Shown one piece after another: positions 32,387 through 42,741 of a DNA stretch of 64,000 bases. Made by a program: the position numbers and the translations under genes. The notes below the pieces were generated by a model, which made no database searches, had not been told where the DNA came from, and worked only from the letters and a program-made list of their open reading frames with translations. The stretch lies in NCBI GenBank assembly GCA_001314805.1, contig LJSY01000002.1, forward strand, positions 62,001 to 126,000. The letters run 5' to 3'. The first letter of the stretch is position 1; each line of letters starts with the position of its first letter. This DNA comes from Rhodobacteraceae bacterium HLUCCO18. GTDB lineage: Bacteria; Pseudomonadota; Alphaproteobacteria; Rhodobacterales; Rhodobacteraceae.

Positions 32387-33408
32387 TCGATCCTGACGAC
32401 CTCGACCATTGCCGCGCGGCGATTGCCGAAGGATCCTATTCCTTCCATGCCGCCTCCAAGCTTTTGCCGGCGCGCGTCCGCGACCCGGCGCTGGCACTCT
32501 ATGCCTTCTGCCGTGTGGCGGATGACGAGGTCGATTTCGGCCACAACAAGCCCGCCGCTGTCCTCGCCCTGCGCGACCGGTTGGAACTGGCCTATGCCGG
32601 GCGGCCGCGCAATGCGCCCGCCGACCGGGCCATGGCCGACCTGATCCAGGCCTGCCACATGCCCCGCGAACTGCCCGAGGCGCTGCTGGAGGGTCTCGCC
32701 TGGGACGGTATGGAACGGCGTTACGCCAGCCTGTCGGACCTGCGCGCCTATTCCGCGCGCGTGGCCTCGGCCGTGGGCGCGATGATGTGCGTCCTGATGG
32801 AGGTGCGCGACCCCCACGCGCTGGCCCGCGCCTGCGATCTCGGCGTGGCGATGCAGCTGACCAACATCGCGCGCGACGTGGGCGAGGATGCGCGCGCCGG
32901 ACGGCTCTACCTGCCGACCGACTGGCTGGAGGCGGAGGGTATCGATATCGACGCCTTCCTCGCCGACCCAAAGCCCAGCCCCCAGATGCGCCGCATCGTC
33001 AAACGTCTGCTGGCGGAGGCCAACCGCCTTTATTTCCGCTCCGAACCCGGCATTGCCCGTCTGCCGGCGGATGCCCGCCCGGGTATCTTCGCCGCGCGCC
33101 ATTGCTATGACGCCATCGGCCGCAACCTGACCCGGAGCGGGTATGACAGCGTCAGCACCCGCGCCTACACGACGAAATGGCACAAGCTCGGGCTTCTTGG
33201 CCTGTCGATCCTGCGGGCGGGTGCGGTGACCGTGCTGCCTGAGAACCCGGTCATCTATGCACCGCCCCTGCCCGAAGTGGCCTTCCTCGTGGAGGCCGCC
33301 GCGCATCCCGAGCGCAGCCGGACGGGGTGGGGCGACAACGTGCTGTCGGTGCTCACGCAACTCGAGAATCGTGAGCGCAACAAACGTGGATTGGCAGAGA
33401 CGGCGTGA
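32383..33408 (+). CDS. crtB: Phytoene synthase
   Basis: 341 residues. It condenses two geranylgeranyl diphosphates to phytoene, the first committed carotenoid step. The first Asp-rich motif ADDEVD (Asp 47-51) and the second, NIARDVGEDARAGRLYLP, are both present, with Mg-binding Asp residues intact. It overlaps both crtI and tspO, forming a crtI-crtB-tspO unit. Confidence 0.96.
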   Translation: MIDPDDLDHCRAAIAEGSYSFHAASKLLPARVRDPALALYAFCRVADDEVDFGHNKPAAVLALRDRLELAYAGRPRNAPADRAMADLIQACHMPRELPEALLEGLAWDGMERRYASLSDLRAYSARVASAVGAMMCVLMEVRDPHALARACDLGVAMQLTNIARDVGEDARAGRLYLPTDWLEAEGIDIDAFLADPKPSPQMRRIVKRLLAEANRLYFRSEPGIARLPADARPGIFAARHCYDAIGRNLTRSGYDSVSTRAYTTKWHKLGLLGLSILRAGAVTVLPENPVIYAPPLPEVAFLVEAAAHPERSRTGWGDNVLSVLTQLENRERNKRGLAETA

Positions 33409-33899
33409 CGCCCTATGTCGTGAACATGGATTGGGGTTTGTTCACCATCTTTCTGCTGGCCTGTGCCGCTGCGGCGACCACGGGGTCCATGTTCATGCCG
33501 GGCGCGTGGTACCGCAGCCTCGACAAGCCGCCATGGACGCCGAAAGACTGGATGTTCCCGGTGGCCTGGAGCGTGCTCTACCTGTCCTCGGCCTATGCCG
33601 CGGCGCGGATCGCACCGATGGAGGGGTCGGCCTACGGCATGGCGTTCTGGGCCATGCAGATCGCGTTCAACACGCTCTGGACACCGGTCTTCTTCGGACT
33701 CCACCGGATCAAGGCGGCATTCTTCGTCATGATCGGCCTCTGGACCGCCGTCGCGGGCACGATGGTGAGTTTCCTGATGCTGGACTGGCTCGCCGGCGCG
33801 CTGTTCGTCCCCTACCTGATCTGGGTGACGGTCGCGGGCGCGCTGAATGCCAGCGTCTGGGCGCGGAACCCCAAGGAGGCAGCCGTGGCGGCGGAATAG
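33405..33899 (+). CDS. tspO: Tryptophan-rich sensory protein TspO (CrtK)
   Basis: Up to 164 residues with five transmembrane helices, of the TspO/MBR family. In Rhodobacter sphaeroides TspO is an outer-membrane porphyrin-binding protein that modulates photosynthesis genes. Conserved stretches are LDKPPWTPKDWMFPVAW and QIAFNTLWTPVFFGL. Three starts are possible: GTG 33405 (overlaps the crtB stop as GTGA), GTG 33420 (giving MNMDW, as I recall for Rhodobacter sphaeroides TspO) and ATG 33426. It is the last PGC gene before the terminator and infB. Confidence 0.93.
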   Translation: MTPYVVNMDWGLFTIFLLACAAAATTGSMFMPGAWYRSLDKPPWTPKDWMFPVAWSVLYLSSAYAAARIAPMEGSAYGMAFWAMQIAFNTLWTPVFFGLHRIKAAFFVMIGLWTAVAGTMVSFLMLDWLAGALFVPYLIWVTVAGALNASVWARNPKEAAVAAE

Positions 33900-33935
33900 G
33901 GGTGTGCCCGCCACCTGTCAGGGCTTTCCAACGAC

Positions 33936-33961
33936 AAAGGGCGCCACACCGGGCGCCCTTT
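33936..33961. terminator. Bidirectional terminator between tspO and infB
   Basis: AAAGGGCGCC / GGCGCCCTTT with a short loop lies between converging genes, with a short T-run on both strands. It marks the right edge of the photosynthesis cluster. Confidence 0.75.
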
Positions 33962-33981
33962 CGCATTTCTGATGCAGGCTC

Positions 33982-36462
33982 TCACGCCAATGTGCGCTCG
34001 ACCTCTTCGCGTTCGAAGATCTCGATGACGTCGCCCTTGCGGATGTCGTCGTAATTCTCGAAGGCCATGCCGCATTCCTGACCGGATTGCACTTCCTTGA
34101 CCTCGTCCTTGAAGCGCTTGAGCGTCTTGAGCGTGCCTTCGTGCACGACAACGTCGTCGCGCAGCAGGCGGACGCCGGCGGAACGGCGGGCGACGCCCTC
34201 GGTCACGAGACAGCCGGCGACCGTACCGACGCCGGAGACGCGGAACGTCTCCTTGATCTCGGCATAGCCGATGAAGTTCTCGCGCACTTCCGCGCCCAGC
34301 AGGCCCGAGGCCGCTGCCTTCACGTCGTCCACGAGGTCGTAGATCACCGAGTAGTAGCGGATCTCGACGCCCTTCTGGTTGGCCGAGTTGCGCGCGGGCG
34401 CATTGGCCCGAACGTTGAAGCCGATGACCGGCGCGCCGGAGGCTTCGGCAAGGCCCACATCGCTTTCGGTGATGGCGCCGACACCGTGGTGAAGCACCCG
34501 CACGCGCACCTCCTCGTTGCCGATCTTCTCCATCGCCTGGATGATCGCCTCGGCCGAGCCCTGCACGTCGGCTTTCACCACAATGGGCAGCTCCGCGACG
34601 CTTTCGTCCGCCTTGGCCTTCGCCAGAAGCTGGTCGAGCGTCGTCGCGGCACCGGCTGCGGCGCGCTTGTCCTTGGCGGCCTGGGCGCGATATTCCGCGA
34701 TCTCGCGGGCCTGCGCCTCGGTCGAGACAACGTTCAGCACGTCGCCCGCCTCGGGCGTGCCGTTGAGGCCCAGAACCTCGACGGGAACCGAGGGACCGGC
34801 CTCCTTGACGCGCTCACCCTTGTCGTTCTCCATCGCGCGGACCTTGCCCCACTGTTCGCCGACGACGAAGATGTCGCCCTGCTTCAGCGTGCCCTTCTGC
34901 ACGAGAACGGTAGCGACGGGGCCGCGGCCCACGTCGAGCTGCGCCTCGATCACGGCACCTTCCGCGGGACGGTCGGGGTTGGCCTTGAGCTCGAGGATCT
35001 CGGCCTGCAGAGCGATGGATTCCAGAAGGTCGGGAAGGCCCTGACCGGACACGGCCGAAACCTCGACGTCCTGCACCTCGCCGGACATCTTCTCGACGAC
35101 CACCTCGTGCTGCAGCAGATCGGTGCGCACCTTGTCGGGGTTGGCGTCGGGCTTGTCGATCTTGTTGATCGCCACGATCATCGGCACGTGGGCGGCCTTG
35201 GCGTGGTTGATGGCCTCGATCGTCTGCGGCATGACCGCGTCATCGGCGGCCACGACCAGCACCACGATATCCGTCACCTGCGCGCCGCGCGCGCGCATCG
35301 AGGTGAAGGCGGCATGGCCCGGCGTGTCGAGGAAGGTCAGCACGGCACCGCTTTCGGTTTTCACCTGGTAGGCGCCGATATGCTGCGTGATCCCGCCGGC
35401 TTCGCCGGAAACGACATTCGCCTGCCGGATCCTGTCGAGAAGCGAGGTCTTGCCGTGGTCGACATGGCCCATGATGGTGATGACCGGCGGACGCGCCCTG
35501 AGATCCTCGTCCTTGTCCTCGACCGTGTCGATCACGTCCTCGACGTCGGAATCCGAGACGCGCTGGATGCGGTGGCCGAATTCCTCGACGATGAGTTCCG
35601 CCGTGTCGGCGTCGATGGGCTGGTTCTGCGTGACCATCATGCCGTTGTTCATCAGCGCCTTGACCACGTCGGCCACGCGTTCGGCCATGCGGTTGGCAAG
35701 TTCGGACACGATGATGGTCTCAGGCACCTGCACGTCGCGGACGACCTTTTCGCGGTCCTGCGCGCCGCCCATGGCTTTCTGACGCGCGCGTTCCTGCTTG
35801 CGCTTCATGGCGGCAAGGCTGCGCTGACGCCCACCTTCACCACCGGTCAGCGCCTGGTTCACGGTCAGCTTGCCGGAGCGACGCTCGCCACCCCGGTCCG
35901 CACCGCGTCCGCGGCCGCTACGGTCGTCTTCTTCCTTGCGCCGCACGGGCGTCGGTGCCGGACGGCCGGCGCCGCGCACCGGCTTGTCGGCGGCGGGTGC
36001 CTCTGCGGCGACGGGTTCCGCCGCGGGGGGCGCGTTGCGGCGCGCCTCCTCGTCGGCCTTGCGCCGTGCGTCTTCCACTTCCTTGGCCTTGAGCGCTTCT
36101 TCGCGCTCCCGCTCTTCGCGTTCCTTGGCCTCGGCCTCGGCGCGACGGCGCGCGCGTTCTTCTTCGCGCTCGCGCTCTTCCACGGCGCGGCGTTCCTCGT
36201 CCTCGGCCTCGCGGGCCTTGGCGGCCTGCAATGCCTTCAGGCGACGCTCGAGCTCCGCGTCGGGGAGTGCCTTGTCACGCTTGCCACCCTCGGCATTCTG
36301 CGCCGCTGCCGATTGCGTGCCCGGCTTGGGCACGACCACGCGCTTGCGCTTCGTTTCCACGACGACGCTCTTGGTGCGCCCGCGCGAAAAGCTCTGGTTC
36401 ACGCGGCCTGACCGTGCACCGCCAGAAAGGCCAAGTGGTTTCTTTCCGTCCTGATCGCTCAT
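33982..36462 (-). CDS. infB: Translation initiation factor IF-2
   Basis: 826 residues. GTPase that places initiator tRNA on the ribosome. A long N-terminal charged, low-complexity arm (about 60-165, Glu/Arg/Ala-rich, coiled-coil-like) is followed by the GTPase domain with the G1 motif [12 protein letters not shown] near residue 330, DTPGHAAF (G3) and NKIDKPDA (G4), then the beta-barrel and C-terminal domains. The ATG overlaps the stop of the YlxR-like gene by 4 nt. Confidence 0.98.
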   Translation of the reverse strand: MSDQDGKKPLGLSGGARSGRVNQSFSRGRTKSVVVETKRKRVVVPKPGTQSAAAQNAEGGKRDKALPDAELERRLKALQAAKAREAEDEERRAVEEREREEERARRRAEAEAKEREEREREEALKAKEVEDARRKADEEARRNAPPAAEPVAAEAPAADKPVRGAGRPAPTPVRRKEEDDRSGRGRGADRGGERRSGKLTVNQALTGGEGGRQRSLAAMKRKQERARQKAMGGAQDREKVVRDVQVPETIIVSELANRMAERVADVVKALMNNGMMVTQNQPIDADTAELIVEEFGHRIQRVSDSDVEDVIDTVEDKDEDLRARPPVITIMGHVDHGKTSLLDRIRQANVVSGEAGGITQHIGAYQVKTESGAVLTFLDTPGHAAFTSMRARGAQVTDIVVLVVAADDAVMPQTIEAINHAKAAHVPMIVAINKIDKPDANPDKVRTDLLQHEVVVEKMSGEVQDVEVSAVSGQGLPDLLESIALQAEILELKANPDRPAEGAVIEAQLDVGRGPVATVLVQKGTLKQGDIFVVGEQWGKVRAMENDKGERVKEAGPSVPVEVLGLNGTPEAGDVLNVVSTEAQAREIAEYRAQAAKDKRAAAGAATTLDQLLAKAKADESVAELPIVVKADVQGSAEAIIQAMEKIGNEEVRVRVLHHGVGAITESDVGLAEASGAPVIGFNVRANAPARNSANQKGVEIRYYSVIYDLVDDVKAAASGLLGAEVRENFIGYAEIKETFRVSGVGTVAGCLVTEGVARRSAGVRLLRDDVVVHEGTLKTLKRFKDEVKEVQSGQECGMAFENYDDIRKGDVIEIFEREEVERTLA

Positions 36463-37094
36463 GCGACTCCATCGTCCTTCCCGGCGGACCCTCCGCCGTC
36501 TGCCTTGCGCAGGCCCTGCAACTTCGCGGCACCCTCTACAACACGAGGGGCAAGACCGCCAGCGGCAAGCGCGCCATGTATCACACTTTGACGTCCGAAT
36601 GCCAAACCCAATTCCCGGGCTGTCAGGACGCTGAAATAGCGGGCGCCCGTCGGCGTCCAGAGCTTCGATTTGCCCCGCTCCGACCCGTCGGTCGCCTGCA
36701 GCAGGACCTTGACCTGTTTGGTGGCCAGCCAGTCCTTCACCTTCTCGAAGCCAGCCACGGCCTCACCCGCCTTGCGCGAGAGCGCGATCAGGTCGGTCAA
36801 CCGCCGCGCGAGCCCGGCCTCGACGAGGTCGACGAGGTCGGGCGGCACCGTGACCGGCTGCTTCGCGGCACGCGCGAAGAGGTTCTTCTTCACCGCCAAC
36901 TCGAGGGCGCCGCGGTCGGCGCTGACCCAGATGCCGCGACCCGGCAGTTTTTCGGACAGGTCGGGGACGATCTGCCCGTCGGGGCCGACGACGAAGCGGA
37001 TCAGCCCCTGCTTGGGCTGAACATCACCGGTGGCGATGCAACGCCGTTCCGGGCCGTCCTCCCGATCCTTTTTCCGACCGCCCCGCGTCATCAC
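36459..37094 (-). CDS. YlxR-family RNA-binding protein with L7Ae-like C-terminal domain
   Basis: 211 residues. The N-terminal YlxR (DUF448) domain includes PERRCIATG and [10 protein letters not shown]; the C-terminal part ([20 protein letters not shown]) is L7Ae/L30e-like. The two-domain form is common in alphaproteobacteria, encoded between nusA and infB as here. An RNA-binding role tied to transcription or translation is inferred. Two adjacent ATGs are possible at the start (37094 or 37091). It is separated from nusA by 22 nt. Confidence 0.92.
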   Translation of the reverse strand: MMTRGGRKKDREDGPERRCIATGDVQPKQGLIRFVVGPDGQIVPDLSEKLPGRGIWVSADRGALELAVKKNLFARAAKQPVTVPPDLVDLVEAGLARRLTDLIALSRKAGEAVAGFEKVKDWLATKQVKVLLQATDGSERGKSKLWTPTGARYFSVLTARELGLAFGRQSVIHGALAAGGLAPRVVEGAAKLQGLRKADGGGSAGKDDGVA

Positions 37095-37116
37095 GGCGCT
37101 CCGCGGGCCAGGGGCC

Positions 37117-38748
37117 TCAGCCCGCGGCCCCGGTCCCTTCGATTTCCGCTGCGGCGGCCTCGGCTTCGGCGGCGGCCTTGGCCTCGAGTTCCTCGATGGT
37201 CACCCAGCCCAGTTTGACGCGGGCCGTCATGACCATGTTCTGCGCTTCTTCGAGCGAAACGTCGAAAGGTTCGAGCAGGCCGTCATCCTTGATGCGCTCG
37301 CCGCCTTCGGTGGTCCAGCCGCCGGCCAGTTCCCAGTCGGCGCAGGTGGCGAAGTCCTCGAGGGTCTTCACACCGTCCTGCCCGAGCGCAACCAGCATCT
37401 GGGGAGTGAGGCCCTCGAATTCAATGAGGCTTTCCTCGACGCCCAACTCGCGCGCCTTCTCCAGCGCGAGCTTGTTCTGTTCCTCGAGATAGTCGCGGGC
37501 GCGGGCCTGAAGCTCTTCGGCGGTGCCTTCGTCCACACCGTCGATGACCAGAAGCTCGTCCATCTCCACGAAGGCGACTTCCTCGAGCGAGGAGAAGCCC
37601 TCGGACACCAGAAGCTGCGCAAAGAACTCATCCAGGTCGAGCGTATCCATGAAGAGCTTCGTGCGCTCTTCGAACTCGGCCTGACGACGCTTGGATTCCT
37701 CTTCCTCCGTGAGGATGTCGATGTCGAGATTCGTCAGCTGCGAGGCGAGCCGCACGTTCTGACCGCGCCGGCCGATGGCGAGGGACAGCTGCTCGTCGGG
37801 CACCACGACCTCGATCTTGCCTGCATCGTCGTCGAGAACGACCTTCGTCACCTCGGCGGGCTGCAGCGCGTTCACCAGGAAGGTCGGCGCGTCCTCGTTC
37901 CACGGTATGATGTCGATCTTCTCGCCCTGAAGCTCGTTGACGACCGCCTGCACGCGCGATCCGCGCATGCCGACGCAGGCGCCCACCGGGTCGATGGAGC
38001 TGTCGTAGGAGATCACGGCGATCTTCGCGCGCGAACCGGGGTCGCGGGCCACGGCCTTGATCTCGATGATGCCGTCGTAGATCTCGGGCACTTCCATCTT
38101 GAAGAGTTCGGCCATGAATTCGGGCGCGGTGCGCGACAGGAACACCTGCGGGCCGCGCATCTCGTGGCGCACGTCCTTGATGTAGCAGCGGATGCGGTCG
38201 CCGTTGCGGTAGCTTTCGCGACCGATCTTGTCGTTGCGGCGCAACACGCCCTCGCCCCGACCGATGTCGACGATGATGTTGCCGTATTCCTCGCGCTTCA
38301 CGACGCCGTTGATGATGGTGCCGACGCGGTCCTTGAATTCCTCGTACTGGCGCTCGCGTTCGGCCTCGCGGACCTTCTGGAGGATGACCTGCTTGGCCGA
38401 TTGCGCGGCGATCCGGCCCATCTCCACAGGCGGGACCTCATCGATGATGGTGTCGCCGACCTTGGGATCCTCGAGGTATTGCCTTGCTTGCGCGACGGTC
38501 AGCTCGGCCTTGTCGTTCTCGACCTCGTCGTCGCCCACGACGGTGCGCACGCGGGTGAAGGTGGCGCGGCCCGTCTTGCGGTCGATCGACACGCGGATAT
38601 CGAGATCGGCGCCGTAGCGCGACTTCGCGGCTCGGGCGAGGCTTTCTTCCATCGCCTCTATCACCAGCGACGGGTCGATCATCTTCTCGCGCGCGACGGC
38701 ATCGGCCGTTTGCAGAAGCTCCAGCTGGTTGGCTGACGTAATGGCCAT
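37117..38748 (-). CDS. nusA: Transcription termination/antitermination factor NusA
   Basis: 543 residues. It binds RNA polymerase and nascent RNA to control pausing and termination. Domain order fits: the N-terminal polymerase-binding domain, an S1 domain (about 135-200), two KH domains (including CVGMRGSRVQAVVNEL), then C-terminal acidic repeats and an Ala/Glu-rich tail (EAKAAAEAEAAAAE). It lies between rimP (5-nt gap) and ylxR in the standard operon. Confidence 0.98.
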   Translation of the reverse strand: MAITSANQLELLQTADAVAREKMIDPSLVIEAMEESLARAAKSRYGADLDIRVSIDRKTGRATFTRVRTVVGDDEVENDKAELTVAQARQYLEDPKVGDTIIDEVPPVEMGRIAAQSAKQVILQKVREAERERQYEEFKDRVGTIINGVVKREEYGNIIVDIGRGEGVLRRNDKIGRESYRNGDRIRCYIKDVRHEMRGPQVFLSRTAPEFMAELFKMEVPEIYDGIIEIKAVARDPGSRAKIAVISYDSSIDPVGACVGMRGSRVQAVVNELQGEKIDIIPWNEDAPTFLVNALQPAEVTKVVLDDDAGKIEVVVPDEQLSLAIGRRGQNVRLASQLTNLDIDILTEEEESKRRQAEFEERTKLFMDTLDLDEFFAQLLVSEGFSSLEEVAFVEMDELLVIDGVDEGTAEELQARARDYLEEQNKLALEKARELGVEESLIEFEGLTPQMLVALGQDGVKTLEDFATCADWELAGGWTTEGGERIKDDGLLEPFDVSLEEAQNMVMTARVKLGWVTIEELEAKAAAEAEAAAAEIEGTGAAG

Positions 38749-38753
38749 GGGTC

Positions 38754-39338
38754 TCAGTCCTCCGCCTCCGAGGTCACTTCCTCGATGTCATCGAATTTCG
38801 TTTCATCCACGATGCCCGCCGCCTTGCGGCTCTTGAGCATCTCCTTGATCAGGTCGTCGGTGAGCACGAGCTTGGCATCCGACAGCCAGTCGTAGTGCAG
38901 CCCCACCGTCACCGTCTCGCCGCCCTCGTCGAGGTTCAGGAGAACCTCGTCGCCCTCGACACCCGCCAGCACGCCCTTGAAGCGGCGCCGGCCGTCGATC
39001 ATGTCGGTCGTCTCGATCTTGGCTTCGTAGCCTTCGAACGTCTCGAAATCCTTGAGCCGGGTGAGCGGCCGGTCGATGCCCGGGCTGGACACCTCGAGCG
39101 TATAGGCGTCCTCGAGCGGATCCTCGACATCGAGCACCGCCGAGATCGCGCCGGAGATCTTAGCGCACTCGTCCACCTCGATCCCGCCCTCGGGCCGTTC
39201 GGCCATCACCTGCAGCGTCTTGGTCTTGCCGCCCATCAGGCGAATGCGCACGACCTCGAACCCCATGCCTTCGATGACAGGGGTCAGGATCTCGGCCATG
39301 CGCCGGTCGATGGCGGTCTTGGCGATGAGGTCGGACAT
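38754..39338 (-). CDS. rimP: Ribosome maturation factor RimP
   Basis: 194 residues from the ATG at 39338 ([10 protein letters not shown]), with GAGG 8 nt upstream; a longer frame runs back through the terminator hairpin and is unlikely. It is needed for maturation of the 30S subunit. Family stretches are [30 protein letters not shown] and [16 protein letters not shown]. It is the first gene of rimP-nusA-ylxR-infB. Confidence 0.96.
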   Translation of the reverse strand: MSDLIAKTAIDRRMAEILTPVIEGMGFEVVRIRLMGGKTKTLQVMAERPEGGIEVDECAKISGAISAVLDVEDPLEDAYTLEVSSPGIDRPLTRLKDFETFEGYEAKIETTDMIDGRRRFKGVLAGVEGDEVLLNLDEGGETVTVGLHYDWLSDAKLVLTDDLIKEMLKSRKAAGIVDETKFDDIEEVTSEAED

Positions 39339-39366
39339 CTGGGTTTCCTCGGGACGAACCGGGCAC

Positions 39367-39390
39367 AAAAAAACGGGCGCGCGGCCCGTC
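39367..39390 (-). terminator. Terminator-like hairpin just upstream of rimP
   Basis: ACGGGC / GCCCGT with a 5-nt loop, followed on the minus strand by seven T residues. It ends about 29 nt before the rimP start codon. It may close the upstream I78-type gene, or act within the rimP leader as an attenuator. Confidence 0.7.
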
Positions 39391-39525
39391 GTTTTCTCCG
39401 GTGGAGCCTCGGGTCTGGACCCCGACGCGCCGCTGTTGAGGCGCATATAGGGGGAATCGGAGAGGGGCGCAAGGGACGTTGATTTGCGCGTCCGTCTTAA
39501 CAGCTCCGCAGGCGTCGGGACGGGA

Positions 39526-39792
39526 TCACCCGCAATAGACGTCGGTCACGATCCCGGCCTCGTTATATGTCACGTTCAGCCGGTTGGGCAGGTAATCCAT
39601 CGTCACCGCGTCGCCCGGCCCGATGACCCGCATCGGCGCGGGGAAGGTGCTGGCGGCCACGACATCGACCGGCTCGCCCACCAGCCACATCCAGCCCGAG
39701 GCGTTGCAGGCGTCGGTCTCGGGCTCGGGCGCACCCGTCTGGCAGGCGGCCAGCAGGACGGGAAACAGGGCGGGCAGAACGGCAAAGCGCAT
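39526..39792 (-). CDS. Small lipoprotein of the I78 peptidase inhibitor type
   Basis: 88 residues from the ATG at 39792, which has GGAG 6 nt upstream. A lipoprotein signal with lipobox LLAAC (Cys 16) predicts a lipid-anchored protein. The C-terminal part [20 protein letters not shown] followed by a terminal CG is the hallmark of the I78 inhibitor family (protease inhibitors). A cysteine near DACNAS may pair with the terminal one. It is divergent from the formaldehyde dehydrogenase gene. Confidence 0.8.
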   Translation of the reverse strand: MRFAVLPALFPVLLAACQTGAPEPETDACNASGWMWLVGEPVDVVAASTFPAPMRVIGPGDAVTMDYLPNRLNVTYNEAGIVTDVYCG

Positions 39793-39864
39793 GGTCATCT
39801 CCATTGCATAAGCGCCCATATTGAACCACGCTTGGGCAAAACAGCCCAGAGGGAGGGACAAATC

Positions 39865-40977
<1,113 letters not shown>

Positions 40978-40991
40978 CCGTCCGCGACCAC

Positions 40992-41498
40992 GTGCGGGAC
41001 CTGACGATCCGCGAGGCGGAAGAACGGGACGGGGCGGCGATCACCGCCCTCGTACTGCCGGTGTTCCGCGCGGGTGACACCTATACCGTCGCGCCTGACA
41101 TTCCGGCGGCGGAGGCGCTGGCCTACTGGACCGCGCCGGAGAAGACGGTGTTTCTTGCCGAAAGCGCAGACGGGGAGGTGCTGGGCACCTATTACATCCG
41201 CGCGAATGCCGGGGGTGGCGGGGACCATGTCTGCAATTGCGGCTACATCACCGCCGGCGCGGCGCGGGGCCGGGGCGTCGCCCGCGCCATGCTGGCGCAT
41301 TCGCTGGAGACGGCGCGCGCGATGGGGTTCTGGGCGATGCAGTACAATTTCGTCGTGGCGACCAATATGCGGGCCGTCGAGACCTGGACGCGGGCCGGCT
41401 TCCGCACCGTGGGCCGCCTGCCCGGCGCCTTCCGGCATCCGTCGCAGGGCCACGTGGACGCGCTGGTGATGTGGAAGGATCTGACCGATGCGCCGTGA
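40992..41498 (+). CDS. GNAT-family N-acetyltransferase
   Basis: 168 residues from a GTG at 40992 (MRDLTIREAEERDG), 14 nt after the dehydrogenase stop. GNAT features are LGTYYIRAN, the acetyl-CoA site around ARGRGVARAML, and GFRTVGRLPGAFRHP near the end. The substrate is unknown. It probably shares a transcript with the dehydrogenase. No ATG suits the start, so the GTG is a judgement. Confidence 0.83.
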   Translation: MRDLTIREAEERDGAAITALVLPVFRAGDTYTVAPDIPAAEALAYWTAPEKTVFLAESADGEVLGTYYIRANAGGGGDHVCNCGYITAGAARGRGVARAMLAHSLETARAMGFWAMQYNFVVATNMRAVETWTRAGFRTVGRLPGAFRHPSQGHVDALVMWKDLTDAP

Positions 41499-41901
41499 TC
41501 GGGCAGTGGCCTGCCTCGGCCTGTGCCTTCTCGCCGCGCCGGTTTCGGCGGAGGCCGTGGTGTCGCTGGGCGTGGAGGGCGCGACGCTCGACTTACCGCC
41601 GGCCGCGCTCGCCGAGATCGAGATCTCGGAAAGCGGCGGGATCACGGACGTTTTCCTGCGCCTTATGCCCCGGGCGGCGGAGGATCTGGCGAGACTGTCG
41701 GCTGACGCCGCCGGGCGAACCATGACGCTGAGCGTCTGTGGCGCGACGCTGATGGAGGCGGTTGTGCGCGACCGCATCGGCAGCGGCACGGTCTACCTGG
41801 CGGGAACGACCATGATCCGGGCGGAAGCGATGCGTGCGCTCTGGCACGGGCGGGCGCGCTGTGACACGCTGGGGCCGGAGGTATTCGAGAATGGCCAATG
41901 A
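41488..41901 (+). CDS. Secreted protein of unknown function
   Basis: 137 residues, with a signal peptide ending near APVSAEA (about residue 22). The core (VFLRLMPRAAEDLARLSADA, then LAGTTMIRAEAMRAL) loosely resembles the P1 head domain of SecD/SecDF, which has the pattern of a helix, two strands and an edge helix. That resemblance is my own reading and weak. It overlaps the GNAT gene by 11 nt and the NYN gene by 11 nt. Function is not known. Confidence 0.7.
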   Translation: MRRDRAVACLGLCLLAAPVSAEAVVSLGVEGATLDLPPAALAEIEISESGGITDVFLRLMPRAAEDLARLSADAAGRTMTLSVCGATLMEAVVRDRIGSGTVYLAGTTMIRAEAMRALWHGRARCDTLGPEVFENGQ

Positions 41902-42610
41902 CACCCCGCTTCTGGCGGTTCTGATCGACGCGGACAACACGTCCCACAAGCATGCCCGCGCGATCTTCGACGAGATCGCCAGTTTCGGCGAGGCGAGCGT
42001 GCGGCGCATCTACGGGGATTTTTCCTCGAGCCACATGAAGGGCTGGTCCGGTGTGCAGGCCGAGTTCGGCATCGTGCCGCATCATCAGCCCGCCAACACG
42101 GTGGGCAAGAACGCGTCGGATATCGCGCTGGTGATCGACGCCATGGACCTGATGCATTCGGGCCGCTTCGACGCCTTCGTGCTGGTGAGCTCCGACAGCG
42201 ATTTCACCCGGCTGGCAAGCCGCATCCGCGAGCAGGGGCTGGATGTCTACGGCATCGGCCAGCAGAAGACGCCGGATGCGTTCCGCAAGGCCTGCAAGCG
42301 CTTCATCTTCGTGGAGAATATTCTCGGGGAGCCGGACAAGGACCAGAAGTCCCCGGACGCCTCGAAGGGCGTCGACAAGCGCCCGATGCTCGAGGCGCGC
42401 GACCTGATCCATCGCGCGATGGAGGGAATCGAGCAGGAGGATGACTGGTATTCGCTGGGCCAGATCGGGCAGTACCTGACGACGGCGAACCCCGATTTCG
42501 ACACCCGCACCTATGGCAAGCGCAAGCTGTCGGACCTGGTGGAAAGCCTCAAGACGCTGGAGGTCAAGCGCGGTCCCGGCAACCAGCTTCTGGTGCGGCG
42601 GCTGGACTGA
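41891..42610 (+). CDS. NYN-domain protein with C-terminal LOTUS (OST-HTH) domain
   Basis: 239 residues from the ATG at 41891, with GGAGG 8 nt upstream. The N-terminal NYN (PIN-like, LabA/DUF88) domain has acidic residues LAVLIDADN, NASDIALVIDAMDL and SSDSDFTRLA, the pattern of a metal-dependent nuclease site. The C-terminal part (DWYSLGQIGQYLTTANPDFD) is a LOTUS/OST-HTH fold that may bind RNA. Such proteins are thought to act in RNA turnover; the target is not known. It overlaps the upstream gene. Confidence 0.87.
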   Translation: MANDTPLLAVLIDADNTSHKHARAIFDEIASFGEASVRRIYGDFSSSHMKGWSGVQAEFGIVPHHQPANTVGKNASDIALVIDAMDLMHSGRFDAFVLVSSDSDFTRLASRIREQGLDVYGIGQQKTPDAFRKACKRFIFVENILGEPDKDQKSPDASKGVDKRPMLEARDLIHRAMEGIEQEDDWYSLGQIGQYLTTANPDFDTRTYGKRKLSDLVESLKTLEVKRGPGNQLLVRRLD

Positions 42611-42732
42611 GGCGGGAAGGCGCGGTCTCGGGGCCCCTCCGGGACCCGCTCGCCCGCGCCTGCGGGGGCTCTGCCCCCGGCGCGCGAGGGCGCGCTCCCC
42701 CGGAGTTTTTCGCCAGGATGAAGAACCCGGCG
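42611..42732. repeat. Intergenic GC-rich hairpin repeat
   Basis: Between the NYN gene and the converging TetR gene. It contains CGGGGGC-tct-GCCCCCG (42663-42679), flanking GC-rich arms and the trailer GGAGTTTTTCGCCAGGATGAAG. The trailer resembles the core of the bchN-bchB repeat (Rhodobacteraceae intergenic type). The T-run after the GC arms could allow termination. Confidence 0.55.
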
Positions 42733-42741
42733 GGCGACGCC

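Noticed and set aside
42611-42741. Possible insertion-sequence end or CRISPR unit
   Set aside because: A single GC-rich hairpin with no transposase, target duplication or repeated spacers; it fits a small intergenic repeat.
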